Made by a program: the position numbers and the translations under genes
Notes under the pieces: model-generated
Seen by the model: only the letters and a program-made list of their open reading frames with translations
What the model was told of the DNA's origin: nothing
The model's database searches: none
Shown here: one piece after another, positions 17,910 to 26,342 of the stretch
Layout: each line of letters starts with the position of its first letter
Position numbering within the stretch: the stretch's first letter is position 1
Origin: Anabaena sp. PCC 7108
GTDB taxonomy: Bacteria; Cyanobacteriota; Cyanobacteriia; Cyanobacteriales; Nostocaceae
DNA length: 64,000 nucleotides
Assembly: GCF_000332135.1 (NCBI RefSeq)
Contig: NZ_KB235896.1
Location: 829,355 to 893,354 of the forward strand
Direction of reading: 5' to 3'

Positions 17910-18542
17910 ATGGATACTGGTTCTCAGTTTTATGACCGTTCCCGTTCCCAACTTCCTCAGGATGTACCAGATGGAATGGATAATCATACCAATGAATCAA
18001 CGGGTACTATGGATATAGAGAAGCGTGACAGTCTAGGTTACAGCGAAGCTAATCGCTTTGAGTTATTGAGTGCTTATCTCGATGGCGAAGTGACAGCCGC
18101 TGAACGCAAGCAAATAGAAACATGGCTCACAAATGATGCCTCAGTCAAATGTCTATATGGGCGACTATTAAAGCTGAGGCAAGGCTTAAAAGCAATACCA
18201 GTTCCCGTCCAACAGTCACCAGAAGCGGCCTTCCAGCAAGTGTGGAAACGCTTGCAACGCCGTTCTTACGTAGGTTGGTTGGTTGGTGGCGCAGCTGTAA
18301 CAGCTTGTGTTATCGGGACAATATCTGGCTTATTTCCAGATACTGCATCCAAAATGCAACTGGCGCAACAGCAAATAAAACCAACAGTAGGAACCACTCA
18401 GCCAGCCATGCCGGCTTCACCGCTAATGGTAGCCTTAAATAACCCAGTCATTGAAATTCCCAAAACAGCTGTGGCTTTTCCAAAAAAGCCAGTTAACCCA
18501 GTTAGAACTCAACCGACAGACACCGAAACAGGTATTAACTAA
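17910..18542 (+). CDS. Membrane-bound anti-sigma factor for SigG
   Basis: 210 residues. The N-terminal cytosolic part (~45-100; FELLSAYLDGEVTAAERKQIETWL) is the anti-sigma domain fold. A single transmembrane helix (~113-136; VGWLVGGAAVTACVIGTISG) and a Pro/Thr-rich periplasmic tail follow. It lacks the HxxxCxxC zinc motif of ZAS anti-sigma factors; only one cysteine is nearby. It lies 157 bases behind sigG on the same strand, the usual place for its partner. Signal release by proteolysis or conformational change is an inference from the family. Confidence 0.82.
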   Translation: MDTGSQFYDRSRSQLPQDVPDGMDNHTNESTGTMDIEKRDSLGYSEANRFELLSAYLDGEVTAAERKQIETWLTNDASVKCLYGRLLKLRQGLKAIPVPVQQSPEAAFQQVWKRLQRRSYVGWLVGGAAVTACVIGTISGLFPDTASKMQLAQQQIKPTVGTTQPAMPASPLMVALNNPVIEIPKTAVAFPKKPVNPVRTQPTDTETGIN

Positions 18543-18554
18543 TCTAATTAACTT

Positions 18555-18977
18555 TCAGCGTTGAGCAGTCCAGCGACCATCAAGTTGTTGTATGCCTCCT
18601 ACCTGGTTAATTTTTTCTGGAGTCATTAAATAAACCCAAGCTAAACCCAAGTACAAACCGGTTGGCTCAAAAATCTCTATAGATTGGCGATTGTAAAGGT
18701 TATCTGATGTTTTTCGAGTCGGCTGGTAATCTTCTAAATCATCTAATACTGTTAACAGCGTTGAGTCAGTAAAAGAGAGTAAATATCCAGAAACTTTACT
18801 CTCCCCCTGTGTCATCGCTGGATATCCCATTGGTAAAGTAAATAGCTGACCATAAGCGATAGCTTTTTTTGCTTTTAAAACATAATTTTTACAGAGGTGA
18901 TAATTAGCTTCACCGGGTTTGAGAGTACCGTATACAAAAACTCGTAATTCTTCAGAACAATTATAGTATTTAGTCAT
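18555..18977 (-). CDS. Gamma-glutamylcyclotransferase-fold protein (AIG2-like)
   Basis: 140 residues with the family's substrate-binding motif VYGTLKPGE near the N-terminus (residues ~14-22), YPAMTQGES and a central acidic residue in LTVLDDLEDYQP. Members of this fold release 5-oxoproline from gamma-glutamyl amines or peptides; many bacterial ones have unknown substrates. It is convergent with the anti-sigma gene (12 bases apart) and otherwise isolated. The family assignment is firm, the substrate is not. Confidence 0.85.
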   Translation of the reverse strand: MTKYYNCSEELRVFVYGTLKPGEANYHLCKNYVLKAKKAIAYGQLFTLPMGYPAMTQGESKVSGYLLSFTDSTLLTVLDDLEDYQPTRKTSDNLYNRQSIEIFEPTGLYLGLAWVYLMTPEKINQVGGIQQLDGRWTAQR

Positions 18978-19078
18978 TATACAAATTTACGAGTTCCCTG
19001 TTTTCCACCTTTTTTTTACAGGAAAGTGGAGAATTTTACTGTATATTCTATATATAAGCATATAAAGGGACTCTGGGT

Positions 19079-19495
19079 GTGAATATGACGGATAACCCCA
19101 CAATTCAATTTACTTTTGCTGTTGATGACCCAGAATTAGATGATGACAGAAGGCTAAAAATAGCAAGTAAGCTGCTGCCAGAATTGCGTAATTCGGATGA
19201 AGTGGAAAAAGTAGATCGCACTGAAGATTTTAACCCAGAAGCAGGAAGTAAGCCAGGTTTTGCCACTTTAGTCGGAGTTCTGACAGCGGAAGTGAGTATA
19301 AAAAATATTAAAGGGTTTTTAAGTTTTTTGAGCGATCGCTTGGGAGATAAACCCATAGAACTTACTGTCAAAGTCGGCGATAAAGAAGTCAGCATCAAAG
19401 CCAAAAGCCGCCAAGAACTGCTAGAAAGCGAAAAAATAGCACAAAACCTATTAGCCGCAATGGGTGGTGATAATGGCCATACTCAAAACGGTTAG
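19079..19495 (+). CDS. Effector-associated constant component EACC1-like protein
   Basis: 138 residues, acidic and without membrane segments. The order of an acidic start (DDPELDDDRRLKIASKLLPEL), GFATLVGVLTAEVSIKNIKGFLSFLSDRLG and a C-terminal VKVGDKEVSIKAKS strand matches EACC1 proteins. These are constant partners of caspase- or protease-type effectors in predicted biological-conflict systems of multicellular bacteria. A caspase-like gene follows directly, which is the typical pairing. GTG 19079 with AAGGGA upstream is chosen; ATG 19085 is possible. The biochemical role of EACC1 is not established. Confidence 0.8.
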   Translation: MNMTDNPTIQFTFAVDDPELDDDRRLKIASKLLPELRNSDEVEKVDRTEDFNPEAGSKPGFATLVGVLTAEVSIKNIKGFLSFLSDRLGDKPIELTVKVGDKEVSIKAKSRQELLESEKIAQNLLAAMGGDNGHTQNG

Positions 19496-19529
19496 GAACT
19501 TTACCTTAATTAAAAAACTAAGTTTTAAG

Positions 19530-19553
19530 CCTCTCCTCGTTTACGGGGAGAGG
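19530..19553 (+). terminator. Hairpin between the EACC1-like gene and the caspase gene
   Basis: CCTCTCC pairs with GGGGAGAGG around TCGTTTAC; GTTTGGAGAGGGG follows. This sequence type is a common interspersed hairpin in cyanobacteria. It may weaken transcription between the two genes without separating them fully. Confidence 0.45.
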
Positions 19554-19584
19554 TTTGGAGAGGGGTTCCATATTTGGTTAAACT

Positions 19585-20940
19585 ATGAACAGCTTAGAGT
19601 ATAAAAAAATAGCCTTACTGATTGGAGTCAGCGAGTATGGTGCAGATATCCCACCCCTATCATCTGCACTCAATGATGTAGCGGCTATGGAACGAGTTTT
19701 GCAAAACCCCAACTTGGGAAACTTTACCCAGGTAGAACGGCTGCTGAATCCTGATACAGTAGTGATGAGGATGGCAATTCAAAAGCTGTTTAGGAACGCA
19801 AGTCAAGAAGACTTATTGTTATTATTTTTTTCTGGACATGGGATTACTAATGATGACAATCACCTTTATTTAGCAACTCGTAATACTTCAAAAGAAGACT
19901 TTGAAGCAACCGCTGTAGATGCAAATTTTATTCAAACACAATCAAATTATTGTTATTCTAAACGCCAAGTTCTAATTTTAGATGCTTGTTATAGTGGTGC
20001 TTTTGCTAATGGTTGGCACAAAAAAAGTGTCGGTGTAGATATCAAAAAACAATTAGGTGCAGAAGGACGAGTTGTTCTCACATCTTCCAGCGCAACACAA
20101 ACTTCTTTTGCACAAGAAGGTGCAACACTTTCACTCTATACTCAATATTTAGTTGAGGGAATCGAGACAGGTGCAGCAGATACAGATAATGATGGCAATA
20201 TTCATGTCCAGGAACTGCACGCTTACGCCAAAACCAAAGTCCAAGCTGTGAAGCCTAACATGACACCAGATATTATTCTGGATAAGGAAGGATACAATAT
20301 TTTATTGGCCTATGCTCCCAGAAATCCAGAAACAGAGTATCGCAAACTAGTTGAACAATATGCTCAAAATGGTCAACTGAAAAATGTTGCTATTTTAGTT
20401 TTAACAGCAAAACGGAAAACTCTGGGAATTACAGATACAAAAGCTGAAGAAATAGAAACGGAAGTTCTTGAACCTTTTCGTAGACGGTTAGCAAATTTGC
20501 AAAATTATAAACAACATTTTGCTGAAGAAGTTGAGCAAAAATATCCTCTAGATGCACATACTTTGAAGATATTAAAAGATTATCAGCAAGATGTTTTAGG
20601 TTTGAGAGATGAGGATGTAGAATCAATTGAGTTAGAAATTACATCTGTTAAAGAAGCAGAGTATCAAAAACAGCTTCAGATACAAAAGCAGCGAGAAGTG
20701 GAAGCATTGCAACGCCAACGAGAGGCACAAGCAGCCGAGCAATTACGTTTGCAGCAAGAAGCAGAAGTGTTGCAACGTCAACGAGATGCGAAAGCAGCAA
20801 AGCAATTACGTTTGCAGGAAAAAGCAGAAGTGTTGCAACAGCTTAGATATATTAGATATAAAACGGGCATGGGATGTTCAGAGGGATTTCAAGAGGCGAA
20901 GAGGAGTCTAAAGCGAACAAACCGCCAGCGCAAAAATTGA
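19585..20940 (+). CDS. Caspase-like (peptidase C14) protein with helical and coiled-coil C-terminus
   Basis: 451 residues. The caspase/metacaspase p20-like domain (~5-240) has the catalytic dyad H85 (FFSGHG) and C135 (LDACYSGA). A helical segment (~250-355) of a type also found in cyanobacterial kinases is followed by a Gln/Arg/Ala-rich coiled coil (~360-420; repeated LQRQR..A). With EACC1 upstream it forms a predicted conflict or regulated cell death module. The last ~13 residues are encoded by a fragment copied from the downstream DUF4351 gene in another frame, so the native C-terminus has been replaced. The catalytic domain is intact. Confidence 0.87.
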   Translation: MNSLEYKKIALLIGVSEYGADIPPLSSALNDVAAMERVLQNPNLGNFTQVERLLNPDTVVMRMAIQKLFRNASQEDLLLLFFSGHGITNDDNHLYLATRNTSKEDFEATAVDANFIQTQSNYCYSKRQVLILDACYSGAFANGWHKKSVGVDIKKQLGAEGRVVLTSSSATQTSFAQEGATLSLYTQYLVEGIETGAADTDNDGNIHVQELHAYAKTKVQAVKPNMTPDIILDKEGYNILLAYAPRNPETEYRKLVEQYAQNGQLKNVAILVLTAKRKTLGITDTKAEEIETEVLEPFRRRLANLQNYKQHFAEEVEQKYPLDAHTLKILKDYQQDVLGLRDEDVESIELEITSVKEAEYQKQLQIQKQREVEALQRQREAQAAEQLRLQQEAEVLQRQRDAKAAKQLRLQEKAEVLQQLRYIRYKTGMGCSEGFQEAKRSLKRTNRQRKN

Positions 20941-21065
20941 GATTCCTAAATTGTGGATTCTCACCGGCACAGCCTCAAGAAACATCATCTCAGGATTTAG
21001 CGGTACAACAAAACCAGATTCCTTACCCGGAATATACCATTTACCAAAATCATTACACACCGCAA
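20897..21065 (+). pseudogene. Fragment of a second DUF4351 gene copy
   Basis: About 169 bases here match 21388-21556 inside the intact DUF4351 gene, with small changes and one or two indels (for instance both share CAGCCTCAAGAAACATCATC). The fragment has no start, is not open throughout, and overlaps the 3' end of the caspase gene. It is a remnant of a former tandem copy or a local duplication. Confidence 0.85.
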
Positions 21066-21108
21066 CTTTGGCTAAAATTGTATAACGTAACTCCGCCCAA
21101 CCCAAAAA

Positions 21109-21996
21109 ATGACTCGCTTTATACATGACCAATTCGCAAAAGATTATTTAGAAGAATTACTCAAACCATTCGGAGAAGTGCAAGCAGCCAGTCAAGTAGC
21201 TGGAGAAATCCGAGAAATAGACGTATTATTTACACCATTTCCCAATCAAACAACCAACGTAGAACTATTAGGATTATTAGGAAAATTAGCCACAACACCA
21301 GCTATTTTTGAGCCATTTCGTAACCCAGCATCAACAGAAGAAATCTGTGATTGTCTGCTAAAATCATTAGAAGTCAGAGGTGCATTACGAAGAGCAGCCA
21401 AGCGCGAACAAACCAGCAAAACAAAAATAGAGATACCCAAATTATGGATTCTCACCCCCACAGCCTCAAGAAACATCATCTCAGGATTTAGCGGCACAAC
21501 AGAACCAGATTCCTTACCCGGAATATACCATTTACCAAAATCATTACACACCGCAATTGTCGTCATTCATCAACTACCACAAACTCAAGAAACACTGTGG
21601 TTAAGACTTTTAGGTAGAGGCACAGTCCAAAAACGAGCAATTGATGAATTAGCTGCGTTACCATTAAATCAACCTTACGTCAAAATCACCTTAGAACTAC
21701 TCTATAACCTCCAGAAAAATTTAAAACTCAATCAAAGTTCACAAACAGAAGATCAGGAGTTGATTATGCGATTAGCACCACTTTACCAACAAGACCGAGA
21801 ACTAGCTAAACAAGAAGGAGAACAACGTCTAATTATCCGTCAATTAAATCGCCGAGTTGGTGAAATCGATTCATCATTAATTCAAAAAGTTCAAGAATTA
21901 TCTGTTGAAAAACTAGAAGAATTAGGAGAAGCTTTATTAGATTTTAAATCAGTTACAGATTTAGAAACTTGGCTGGTAGATAATTCAATTAATTAG
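21109..21996 (+). CDS. DUF4351 protein with PD-(D/E)XK-like N-terminal region
   Basis: 295 residues. The N-terminal part (FIHDQFAKDYLEELL, GEIREIDVLFTPF) resembles the nuclease-like fold of Rpn/YhgA-type and related cyanobacterial proteins. The C-terminus (~240-292; IIRQLNRRVGEIDSSLIQKVQELSVEKLEELGEAL) is a clear DUF4351 domain. The family is abundant in filamentous cyanobacteria, often near repeats, and its role is unknown; nuclease activity is an inference. The 3' end of this gene starts a 217-base direct repeat (21921-22137, copy at 22722-22938), and a broken second copy of its middle lies upstream, so the locus has rearranged repeatedly. Confidence 0.8.
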   Translation: MTRFIHDQFAKDYLEELLKPFGEVQAASQVAGEIREIDVLFTPFPNQTTNVELLGLLGKLATTPAIFEPFRNPASTEEICDCLLKSLEVRGALRRAAKREQTSKTKIEIPKLWILTPTASRNIISGFSGTTEPDSLPGIYHLPKSLHTAIVVIHQLPQTQETLWLRLLGRGTVQKRAIDELAALPLNQPYVKITLELLYNLQKNLKLNQSSQTEDQELIMRLAPLYQQDRELAKQEGEQRLIIRQLNRRVGEIDSSLIQKVQELSVEKLEELGEALLDFKSVTDLETWLVDNSIN

Positions 21997-22137
21997 CTGC
22001 AAATTACTAATTTTTCTGTACTATCAACAATAGCGATAGCTCTGCCAATTGTATCCTAATTTTCGCTAATTTCTTGAGTGTTGCTGAGGGTGCAGGATGC
22101 GATCGCTATGTAGTTGATTTAATTATTTCATTTTCAC
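21921..22137. repeat. 217-bp direct repeat, copy A
   Basis: It covers the last ~75 bases of the DUF4351 gene plus 140 bases beyond. It matches 22722-22938 with scattered changes and contains one HIP1 site in each copy. Confidence 0.88.
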
Positions 22138-22227
22138 GGATAATGTGATTATTTTGTTTGAATCAGGATTTATGGATGTGATAGTACCGTAGGTTGGATT
22201 AAGCAAAGCTCAACCCCGTCTACTGCT

Positions 22228-22671
22228 TTATAAATAATTTTCATCTAACAATTGTTCAAGAGTATAGGGACATTCTTCAGGAAAATCAACTTGAAAATTA
22301 GTTTTAATTTTAACTTGTTTTAAAGCTTTTTTATAAATATTATTGATTTCCTGTTGAAGATAATTACATAAATTTTTGGTTAGTCTCCCTTCAATTTGAT
22401 CCCGAAACGTTACCACTTCTGATCGCCAGTGATAAACATTATTTTCATATTCGACTGTCCAATACTGTAACAATAATAAATGTTTAATAATTTGCATTAA
22501 TAAACTACTAACAGCATTTTTCTTTTCACTACCCAAATCTTCTAACTCCTCAATTAAATTTTCTAAATCTAATTCATTAAATCTTTTTTGCTTCAAAAGA
22601 TTAATATTTTCTGATAACCATTGTTGATCATCAATCTCATAAAGTTGTTTTAAATTAGTTGCTGATGTCAT
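22228..22671 (-). CDS. DUF29 family protein
   Basis: About 147 residues. The N-terminal LKQLYEIDDQQWLSENINLLKQKRFNELDLENLIEELEDLG segment and the following LLMQIIKHLLLLQYW are the hallmark of DUF29, a helical family expanded in cyanobacteria without a known function. The frame opens at TTG 22689, but ATG 22671 with AGAGG eight bases upstream is better. The gene lies, inverted, between two copies of a 217-base direct repeat, so it probably arrived with or was bracketed by that duplication. Confidence 0.85.
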   Translation of the reverse strand: MTSATNLKQLYEIDDQQWLSENINLLKQKRFNELDLENLIEELEDLGSEKKNAVSSLLMQIIKHLLLLQYWTVEYENNVYHWRSEVVTFRDQIEGRLTKNLCNYLQQEINNIYKKALKQVKIKTNFQVDFPEECPYTLEQLLDENYL

Positions 22672-22721
22672 ACATTTTACCTCTAGCAAGTTTAATTATA
22701 TCACTTAAATTTTACCAAAAA

Positions 22722-22938
22722 ATTTGGAGAAGTTTTGTTAGATTTTACTTGAGTTACAAATTTAGAAACTTGGCTGAGACATAATTCAATAAATTAGCTG
22801 CAAATTACTAATTTTTCTGGACTATCAACAATAGCGATAGCTCTGCCAATTGTATCTTAATTTTCGCTAATTTCTTGAGTGTTGCTTGGGGTGGAGGATG
22901 CGATCGCTATGTAGTTGATTTAATTATTTCATTTTCAC
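22722..22938. repeat. 217-bp direct repeat, copy B
   Basis: Copy of 21921-22137. The part that matches the DUF4351 3' end is no longer attached to a gene here. It ends 69 bases before the leuS start. Confidence 0.88.
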
Positions 22939-23007
22939 TCTTATGTCTGATATCTATAATTATGCCACAATAGCGAAACTAGGAAAAAACATTAGGAGTT
23001 TTTAGTT

Positions 23008-25587
23008 GTGGAGTCCCCCCAAAAACCGTCATACCAACCAGCCACAATTGAGGAAAAATGGCAAAAAACATGGTTAGAACTCGGCTTAGATAAAACATCT
23101 CAAAATCAAAACAAGCCAAAATTCTACGCGCTTTCCATGTTCCCTTACCCATCTGGTAGCTTACACATGGGTCACGTCCGTAACTACACAATCACAGACG
23201 TAATTGCCCGCCTCAAAAGAATGCAAGGGTATCGGGTATTACATCCAATGGGTTGGGATGCTTTCGGACTACCCGCAGAAAACGCCGCCATTGATAGAGG
23301 TGTACCCCCTGCAAAATGGACATATCAAAATATTGCCCAAATGCGGCAACAATTACAACGTCTGGGTTTATCCTTAGATTGGGAATGCGAAGTTGCTACC
23401 TGTTCTCCTGATTATTATAAATGGACACAGTGGATTTTTCTGCAATTTTTACAAGCTGGTTTAGCGTACCAAAGAGAAGCCGCAGTTAATTGGGACCCTA
23501 TCGACCAAACCGTATTAGCAAACGAACAAGTTGATGACGAAGGACGGTCTTGGCGTAGTGGTGCAATAGTAGAACGTAAGTTATTGCGACAATGGTTTTT
23601 CAAGATTACCGACTACGCCGAAGAATTATTAAATGACTTAGATAAACTCACCGGTTGGCCAGAACGAGTTAAATTAATGCAAGCCAACTGGATAGGAAAA
23701 TCCACAGGTGCATATTTAGAATTTCCTATTGTTGGTGCAGATGAAAAAATCGGCGTTTATACCACTCGTCCTGATACCATTTATGGTGTGAGCTACGTCG
23801 TATTAGCCCCAGAACACCCCTTAACTCAAGTTGTTACCACGTCAGAACAAAAAGCAGCCGTAGAAGCCTTTATTAAGGAAGTTAGCAACCAAAGCGAGTT
23901 AGAACGAACTGCGGAAGATAAACCAAAACGCGGTATTCCTACAGGTGGAAAAGTCGTGAATCCCTTCACTGGGGAAGAAGTACCCGTATGGATTGCAGAT
24001 TATGTTCTCTATGAATATGGTACAGGTGCGGTGATGGGTGTACCAGCCCATGATGTGCGAGATTTCAAGTTTGCCAAAGAACAAAATTTAGCAATTAAAG
24101 TTGTAATTGTCCCGGAAATTGGTGCAGAAGAAACTTTAAAATCAGCCTATACAGAAGCGGGAATTTTAGTTAATTCCGGTGACTTCAATGGCATGAATTC
24201 TGTAGATGCGAAAAAAGCCATTATCGAATTTGCAGAAAAACAAAATTTTGGTAAATTAAGAATACAATATCGCCTCAGAGATTGGTTGATTTCTCGACAA
24301 CGTTATTGGGGCGCACCTATCCCTGTAATTCATTGTCCTAATTGTGGAATTGTACCTGTACCTGACAAAGATTTACCTGTACAATTACCAGAAGAAATTG
24401 AATTAAGTGGACGTGGTGGTTCACCTTTAGCACAATTAGAAAGTTGGGTAAATGTACCTTGTCCAACCTGCGGTACTCCAGCAAAAAGAGAAACCGACAC
24501 AATGGATACTTTTATTGATTCTTCTTGGTATTACTTGCGGTTTACTGATGCTAAAAATGAAAATCAGGTTTTCGATTTTAATAAAGTAAATGATTGGATG
24601 CCAGTAGATCAATATGTGGGGGGAATTGAACACGCAATTTTACATTTATTGTATTCGCGTTTCTTCACCAAAGTATTGAGAGATAGAGGTTTATTTAACT
24701 TTGATGAACCATTTCAACGTCTATTAACTCAGGGAATGGTACAGGGTTTAACTTACATGAACCCAAATAAAGGTGGTAAGGATAAATGGATTCCTTCTAA
24801 TTTAGTTGATGCTAATAATCCTGTAGATCCGCAAACTGGAGAACCTTTACAACGTCTTTATGCTACCATGTCCAAATCAAAAGGAAATGGTGTTGCACCG
24901 GAAGATGTGATTAATAAATATGGCATAGATACGGCGCGGATGTTCATTTTATTTAAAGCACCTCCAGAAAAAGATTTAGAATGGGATGAGGCTGATGTTG
25001 AGGGACAATTTCGCTTTTTAAATCGGGTTTGGCGGTTGGTGACAGATTACGCTGCGGCGGGAGTTTGTAAGCAAAAAGCGGAAGTTGATAAGTTAAATAA
25101 AGCGGAAAAAGATTTGCGTCGGGCGATTCATTTAGCTATTCAAGCAATTACGGAAGATGTAGAAGATGAATATCAATTCAATACTGCAATTTCCGAATTG
25201 ATGAAGTTAAGTAATGCCATGAATGATGCTGATTGTCATAATTCTCCAATTTACGCGGAAGGGATTCTAACTTTGGTGATTATGTTAGCGCCTTTTGCAC
25301 CTCATATTGCTGATGAATTATGGCATTTGTTGGGGAATAAGGGGACGGTACATACTCAAGTTTGGCCGAGTTTTGATCCTGCGGCTTTGATAGCTGATGA
25401 AATTACTTTGGTAATTCAAATTATGGGTAAAACTCGCGGTTCTATTCAAGTTCCTTCGCAGTTAGATAAAGCTGGGTTGGAGAAATATGCGCGGGAGTCG
25501 GAGGTTGCACAGCGTTATATTGAAGGGAAGGAAATTAAAAAGGTAATTGTCGTTCCTGGTAAGTTGGTGAATTTCGTTTTGGGTTAA
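23008..25587 (+). CDS. leuS: Leucyl-tRNA synthetase
   Basis: 859 residues, the normal length. The enzyme charges tRNA-Leu. The HIGH motif appears as HMGH in [14 protein letters not shown], the KMSKS motif as MSKSKGNG (TMSKS). The CP1 editing domain lies between (~225-415; [21 protein letters not shown]). A zinc-type CPNCG and CPTCG pair is present around residues 445-490, and the anticodon-binding and C-terminal domains are complete. The start is GTG 23008 with AGGAG 8-12 bases upstream. The gene stands alone; a REP-like hairpin follows. Confidence 0.98.
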   Translation: MESPQKPSYQPATIEEKWQKTWLELGLDKTSQNQNKPKFYALSMFPYPSGSLHMGHVRNYTITDVIARLKRMQGYRVLHPMGWDAFGLPAENAAIDRGVPPAKWTYQNIAQMRQQLQRLGLSLDWECEVATCSPDYYKWTQWIFLQFLQAGLAYQREAAVNWDPIDQTVLANEQVDDEGRSWRSGAIVERKLLRQWFFKITDYAEELLNDLDKLTGWPERVKLMQANWIGKSTGAYLEFPIVGADEKIGVYTTRPDTIYGVSYVVLAPEHPLTQVVTTSEQKAAVEAFIKEVSNQSELERTAEDKPKRGIPTGGKVVNPFTGEEVPVWIADYVLYEYGTGAVMGVPAHDVRDFKFAKEQNLAIKVVIVPEIGAEETLKSAYTEAGILVNSGDFNGMNSVDAKKAIIEFAEKQNFGKLRIQYRLRDWLISRQRYWGAPIPVIHCPNCGIVPVPDKDLPVQLPEEIELSGRGGSPLAQLESWVNVPCPTCGTPAKRETDTMDTFIDSSWYYLRFTDAKNENQVFDFNKVNDWMPVDQYVGGIEHAILHLLYSRFFTKVLRDRGLFNFDEPFQRLLTQGMVQGLTYMNPNKGGKDKWIPSNLVDANNPVDPQTGEPLQRLYATMSKSKGNGVAPEDVINKYGIDTARMFILFKAPPEKDLEWDEADVEGQFRFLNRVWRLVTDYAAAGVCKQKAEVDKLNKAEKDLRRAIHLAIQAITEDVEDEYQFNTAISELMKLSNAMNDADCHNSPIYAEGILTLVIMLAPFAPHIADELWHLLGNKGTVHTQVWPSFDPAALIADEITLVIQIMGKTRGSIQVPSQLDKAGLEKYARESEVAQRYIEGKEIKKVIVVPGKLVNFVLG

Positions 25588-25610
25588 TTTCAGGAAACAT
25601 AACCTATTAT

Positions 25611-25658
25611 AGTCGGCTTAAGCCGACTTTGATTATTAGACTGGGAATTAATTCCCAG
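25611..25658. repeat. REP-like double hairpin, forward copy (R1)
   Basis: Hairpin one is the palindrome AGTCGGCTTAAGCCGACT (25611-25628). After a 12-base spacer (TTGATTATTAGA) comes hairpin two, CTGGGAATTAATTCCCAG (25641-25658). The same two-hairpin unit occurs at 29338-29385, and inverted relatives at 25734-25780 and 28777-28824. It lies directly behind leuS and could also end that transcript. Confidence 0.85.
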
Positions 25659-25733
25659 TTATTGCGTTTTGATAATTCATTCTCGCACAGTCTTGAAAAT
25701 CCCATTCACATCAATCATTATCCCCAATTCCGC

Positions 25734-25780
25734 CTCAGAATGAATTCTGAGTCTAATAGCAAAAGTCAGCTAAAGCTGAC
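25734..25780. repeat. REP-like double hairpin, inverted copy (R2)
   Basis: CTCAGAATGAATTCTGAG (25734-25751) and GTCAGCTAAAGCTGAC (25765-25780), joined by a TCTAATAGCAAAA-type spacer. Read on the other strand it has the same plan as R1. R1 and R2 face each other like the two halves of a REPIN. R2 touches the 3' end of the first transposase gene. Confidence 0.8.
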
Positions 25781-25790
25781 TAAATATAAA

Positions 25791-26228
25791 CTACATATAA
25801 AATTTTTGAGGTGGATCATCATCTTGATTAAAATCTTCTAAAGACTTAATTATTGTACCCTGTGCATGATGTTCCTTTTGATTTTTCACATAAATAACAG
25901 CTTGTTCAAGTTGCTTTCTCCCTAACGAAAAAACACCATAACCTCTTTGCCAACCAAACATATCTTCTACAGAAAATACATTATTAATATAATGAGTGCT
26001 GCTACCTTTTATTTTTTGCACAAATTCAGATATGGAAATTTTGGGAGGAATAGAAGCTACTATATGAATATGATTTTCTGTACCATTAATAGCATGAATA
26101 ATGGTTTCAAGTTCATCGGCTTTGCTAATAATATAACTGTAAATTTTCGGTTCTCTCTCATTGGTAATTAATAACTGACGCTCTTTTGTAGCCCACACCA
26201 AATGATAATACAATCTCCACAAAGCCAT
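25791..26228 (-). mobile_element. HUH transposase gene, Y1/RAYT type (copy 1)
   Basis: 145 residues of a Y1-transposase (IS200-like TnpA/REP-associated tyrosine transposase). The HUH motif is HIHIVAS, and the catalytic tyrosine is in VIYVKNQKEHH. It has an ATG start (26228). Such enzymes cut and join single-stranded DNA at hairpin ends. The REP-like hairpins next to its 3' end are the expected substrates. A second copy lies at 28835-29266 in the same orientation, with ~17 residue differences. The ATPase-TOPRIM cassette lies between the two copies. Confidence 0.88.
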
Positions 26229-26342
26229 AATGTAATCTATTTATGATTTTCAAGGTTTTCATAATTATCTCTATAATTATATACCAATATTAAATAATTT
26301 ATAGTATGATATAGTAAAAAGCTTCAACCACTATATTAATTT

